A stretch of 64,000 bases of DNA from Chitinophaga rhizophila (GTDB lineage: Bacteria; Bacteroidota; Bacteroidia; Chitinophagales; Chitinophagaceae), in assembly GCF_019492185.1 (NCBI RefSeq), contig NZ_JAICCF010000004.1, forward strand, positions 992,001 through 1,056,000. Direction: 5' to 3'. Made by a program: the position numbers and the translations under genes. Positions 61,168 to 64,000 of this stretch are shown here, piece by piece. Under the pieces are notes generated by a model that was given only the letters and a program-made list of their open reading frames with translations, searched no databases and had not been told where the DNA came from. Numbering within the stretch: the stretch's first letter is position 1; each line of letters opens with the position of its first letter.

Positions 61168-61986
61168 CGGTTTAATTAGATAAGGTTAAAACGTATCAAT
61201 GTTTTTCATCAACGTCGGAATCGTTCAAACAATATGTCTATCAGTAGTTTATGTTTTAACCTACGTGCAATATAAATACATAATGTTATAATTTATCCAG
61301 TTTACAGACGAGTTCAACCAGATGTTTTTTACTCTAATATTAATATTCCATCATATTAGAATTGCGTCGATTTGCTTAATTCCTCTATACAGCGTATAAC
61401 CGTGCTTTTAATATTTCAAACGTTTTTCTATAGTGGTGGAAGTTAGGACTAAGTGGAATTTTATATTACGTATTTATACGCAATGATAAATGAATATTAC
61501 ATGATGACATCACAAAAACCAGATACTCTCACAATGCGATGGCGTCTGACCGTGCTGTTTAACGTGGCGCTCTTCTTAGAAACATGAATGTAATAACCTG
61601 AAACAATGCGTCTTTCATGGCATGTCAGTTGACGTGTTTAGTATGACTCTAAAAGCGTTGTCAGCAGACTTTAAAGTTTATGCTTTTGATCCGGTTATTC
61701 AGTGAGACAGTTGGAACAAACACTATACCAAAACTCAGCAATGCGTTAATTCTTAGCCACTGCGATTGATAACAAAATTGAAGAGGGGTTTGTTTTAGAA
61801 TTTTCGAGGCGGGAAGCTCAGCCGTTATATTTAAAGGAAAGGGAGTAACAGATAATAATTTAAACAAATTCAATTTTGTATAATTATGAATCAGTCGGAT
61901 TATCTGTCAAAAAAATACCCGATGCCGGCTTCAGCATCGGGTAATCTTTACTACAAAAAAATATATGTTTTTCCGTTATTCCACAG
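61168..61986. other. long AT-rich region upstream of the polysaccharide operon
   Basis: 819 bases without a convincing gene. It should hold the promoter and leader of the 25-kb leftward operon, but no TAnnTTTG element in that direction was found. Features seen are a 12-base palindrome AATATTAATATT (61336-61347) within a larger hairpin (TCTAATAT at 61333, ATATTAGA at 61353) and the terminator at 61916-61943. A 70-codon open frame (61661-61873, minus) is not supported. Confidence 0.55.
61916..61943 (-). terminator. terminator of the small CxxC protein gene
   Basis: TACCCGATGC and GCATCGGGTA, perfect 10-base arms with an 8-base loop, followed on the minus strand by TTTTTTTG. It lies 44 bases after the stop of the gene to its right. 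Confidence 0.9.
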
Positions 61987-62271
61987 TTAGTGTGCCGGTA
62001 TAGCCACAGGTTTTGGTCTAACAGAAGGCGCTTTAATTTTGATTGGCGCACTGACTGTTTCCTCTTTTTGTTCAGGTTTGTGCAATATATAGCTTGTCTT
62101 TAAACATGAGTAGCAGATAAACTTGCGAAGCGGTAAAAAGCCTAATACGTACTTCACAAAAAAACCACGGGGTAATCTGTCTTCCAATACACCGTGTTTA
62201 CATTTAGGGCAATCATGCAATTCAATACGTTCAACGTCTGAAGAAGAGCCCTGCAGCAAGATGTAACTCAT
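61987..62271 (-). CDS. small zinc-ribbon-like protein
   Basis: Protein of 94 residues, not recognised. Two CxxC pairs, CPKC at 21-24 and CYSC at 53-56, separated by about 28 residues and including basic and hydrophobic stretches (LPRGFFVKYVLGFLPLRKF), fit a zinc ribbon. The tail is rich in Pro, Lys and Ala. It stands alone with its own terminator. The role is unknown. Confidence 0.75.
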   Translation of the reverse strand: MSYILLQGSSSDVERIELHDCPKCKHGVLEDRLPRGFFVKYVLGFLPLRKFICYSCLKTSYILHKPEQKEETVSAPIKIKAPSVRPKPVAIPAH

Positions 62272-62568
62272 AGGTAATTAAAAATTAGTTTAGGGATACA
62301 AATAGTCTGTTCAGACAAACTACCTTGCAAAGGTACGAATATTATTTATATCTTATTTAAATTTTATTGACTTTAATAAATACGTAATGTGCATGATACT
62401 TAGATTCAGTTGCTTAAGTCAATCTTATTGATGACCCCGCAACGACATTGACACACAACACTATAAGTGATAAAATAATTTTAAAATGGGGTAATTACAT
62501 AGGTTTTTATCCTCAGCCGGCACCAAAATCCGTGAAGTAGGTAGGCAAAAAAATTTCCGTACTGTAAG

Positions 62569-63126
62569 CTATTTCTGCTGCTTTATTTCTGGTATCGCTA
62601 GTTCCCGCACTCCTTCATTGCCCGGCAAATCTCTCGCTACTGCCACAATCCTCCCTCCTGCCGGCAATGAGCCCGCTGTGTAATGCCACTCAACGCCATT
62701 CCGCCGCATAATCGCAACTCCCTGTTTAACAATACCTCCCGCAGCATCTATTACGTTAACCTTTACCTCCGCGACCCGAAACTCATTTCGTACCGTAATA
62801 GTCACGCCCTCATCTACTATCTCAACAGCCTCAATCTCCGGTGCATGATAGGCGTCTTTTACCGCCATATTATATGCATTCTGACCTGGCCCCGCCAGCG
62901 ACGCATAATATGCTTTCAACTCCGGATCAGCCAGCATCTGCTGCGCCTTGACAACAGCAGCCGCCATTCGTTGCCTTGCCTGCAACTGCTTCAAAGTAGG
63001 TTTCTTATTCGACGGGCCGCGCTTCTTCGCCATAATTACCTGCCCGTTCCTTTCATAGATGGTTATTTGTTTACCGATGGAGCCCCGCACCAACTGCAGG
63101 ATAAAATTGTCTTTCACAATGGCCAT
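62569..63126 (-). CDS. conserved hypothetical protein
   Basis: Protein of 185 residues, function not recognised. The N-terminal half is basic and helical (GSIGKQITIYERNGQVIMAKKRGP, then KPTLKQLQARQRMAAAV). The C-terminal half is beta-rich (GVTITVRNEFRVAEVKVNV, VEWHYTAGSLPAGGRIVAVA) and looks like an immunoglobulin-like or cupredoxin-like sandwich. There is no signal peptide. It is divergent from the gene at 63633, with an 11-nt repeat region between. Confidence 0.7.
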   Translation of the reverse strand: MAIVKDNFILQLVRGSIGKQITIYERNGQVIMAKKRGPSNKKPTLKQLQARQRMAAAVVKAQQMLADPELKAYYASLAGPGQNAYNMAVKDAYHAPEIEAVEIVDEGVTITVRNEFRVAEVKVNVIDAAGGIVKQGVAIMRRNGVEWHYTAGSLPAGGRIVAVARDLPGNEGVRELAIPEIKQQK

Positions 63127-63632
63127 AATAATGATTTTTGAGGTGATGAATATGAATTTACTGGTTTTTGACCAGGTATCGGTCTGTTATTCATACCAAC
63201 TGAGTAGTAATACGTCACTTCTATATCACTTCAATATCGGAGGGATATATAGGTGATATAGAAGTGAGCTATTGGTGAAGGGATGGTGTGAAGATTAGAG
63301 CGAAGGAAGAGGGAAGTATTACCACAGCCTGACAATGGATATCAGGATTTTTCCGGTATTTATACATCACCTAAGAAAACCGTGCATCACGTGCGTAATT
63401 TTGCAGAGATCAAATTTTCTGTACAACTCCAAGACTAATGCGCAATAGTAAGTGGTGGAACCTATCTCAATCATACCAAGATGATAAAAGCTACGATTGT
63501 CTATGTAAAGACAACTGAATATATAAATTAAATCACCCTTCTTATACACCTATAGTTGTGATGAAAAACAGCATCAATTCCATTGCAGTAACATCCATAT
63601 TATCAAACAGCACCTTATCTTAAACTTATACC
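63127..63632. other. intergenic region with converging 11-nt repeats
   Basis: 506 bases without a convincing gene. It holds an inverted repeat (63216-63266) around which 11-nt degenerate units run in both directions, then AT-rich sequence up to the next start codon. Confidence 0.55.
63212..63316. repeat. two converging 11-nt degenerate arrays with a 14-bp inverted repeat
   Basis: CACTTCTATATCAC (63216-63229) and GTGATATAGAAGTG (63253-63266) are perfect complements. To the right, six 11-mers follow in register: AGGTGATATAG, AAGTGAGCTAT, TGGTGAAGGGA, TGGTGTGAAGA, TTAGAGCGAAG, GAAGAGGGAAG. On the left, minus-strand units TGAAGTGATAT and AGAAGTGACGT show the same GTGA core. The layout recalls the array at 20434-20708 but with a different core. 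Confidence 0.65.
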
Positions 63633-64000
63633 ATGGCAAATAAACATGTATTACTGGTGAATCCGAGATCCCAGCATCCTTCCTTCAAACGTCAAAGAAA
63701 CATCTCTCGTGTTGAGAAAACTGATGAACACGAAACTCAGTCGCTCAAATCAATACAGGCGTTGCAAAAAGAACGACTAAGAATTGACGCAGCAGCTTTT
63801 TATACGCGGCGAAAATTGCGGAATGAAGCGCGTACAATACCTTTCCCTAAAGTGATCGATCTGGTACGCATTTATTTTTTCGCCATATTCAACGATGATT
63901 TAAAGTACAAGTTCTTTAAGAGATACGGCTTAAGCCCTGTTGAGTATAACCAGTTCAATAAAACAGTTCTGTTTGAGATACTGGACGAACAGCTGTTTGC
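63633..64000 (+). CDS. unrecognised protein, 5' part only
   Basis: The first 122 residues of a protein that runs off the right edge. The start MANKHVLLVNPRSQHPSF is followed by a charged segment (QRNISRVEKTDEHETQS) and a helical part (LYF-type residues around KVIDLVRIYFFAIFNDDLKYKFF). No signal peptide is evident, and no family was recognised from this fragment. The ATG is the first in the frame. Confidence 0.65.
   Translation, partial: MANKHVLLVNPRSQHPSFKRQRNISRVEKTDEHETQSLKSIQALQKERLRIDAAAFYTRRKLRNEARTIPFPKVIDLVRIYFFAIFNDDLKYKFFKRYGLSPVEYNQFNKTVLFEILDEQLF

Noticed and set aside
61661..61873. 70-codon minus-strand open frame
   Set aside because: No ribosome site, no recognisable features and AT-rich chance-like composition.
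63367..63549. 60-codon minus-strand open frame near the right edge
   Set aside because: No start signal or similarity; it ends inside an AT-rich intergenic stretch.

Overview
The window looks like chromosome of a Bacteroidota bacterium, most likely a Chitinophagaceae member close to Chitinophaga. The evidence is TAnnTTTG-type promoter elements, a type IX secretion (type B) sorting domain, a bacillithiol ligase homologue, Bacteroidota-type Wza/Wzc proteins and a Chitinophaga-like mix of housekeeping and accessory genes. The genus is inferred from gene content, not from a marker such as 16S rRNA. No rRNA, tRNA, CRISPR array, transposase or prophage was seen.

Left part (1-25.3 kb), mostly core metabolism: the N-terminal 650 residues of a haem-binding CxxCH lipoprotein, a concentrative nucleoside transporter, DUF4259 + smc, a FUSC-type membrane protein, bshC, glgA-glgC (glycogen synthesis), a DUF72 protein, a large FAD/Fe-S 2-hydroxyacid dehydrogenase, an inositol oxygenase followed by a sodium/solute symporter (predicted inositol uptake and oxidation), a DUF2157 membrane protein, and an idi-terpene synthase pair.

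Middle part (25.6-34.5 kb), regulation and capsule control: an msrC-cpsB/PHP phosphatase-UDP-sugar dehydrogenase operon, a LuxR-type regulator with a degenerate receiver, a sigma-54 enhancer-binding protein, a FemAB/GNAT-like protein, a ThuA-like protein, a small membrane protein and a SWIB-domain protein.

Right part (34.6-61.2 kb): a T9SS cargo protein, then a leftward block of 22 genes (61167 down to 36415) that reads as a complete Wzy-dependent surface polysaccharide locus. It holds a WbpM-like dehydratase, Wza, Wzc, UDP-sugar dehydrogenase, Wzy, a hyaluronidase-like (GH56-like) secreted protein, WbpE/WbpD/WbpB (2,3-diacetamido uronic acid pathway), Wzx, a UDP-GlcNAc 2-epimerase, two GT4 enzymes, CapE-cupin-CapF-CapG (UDP-L-FucNAc pathway), a WbuB-like GT4, a WbpV-like reductase, a WbpL/WecA-like initiating transferase, a NeuD/PglD-like acyltransferase and an FkbM methyltransferase. 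One initiating transferase and three glycosyltransferases suggest a repeat unit of about four sugars rich in N-acetylated deoxy-sugars and amino-uronic acids. The CpsB-like phosphatase that would act on Wzc lies about 30 kb away.

The most unusual observations are the secreted protein at 52294-53205, which carries the landmark motifs of family GH56 hyaluronidases (best known from animals) and overlaps wzy by ATGA, and an array of 25 degenerate 11-nt units in perfect register at 20434-20708. A second 11-nt array, in two converging halves, lies near 63.2 kb. The right edge has two small proteins of unknown function and the 5' part of an unrecognised gene.
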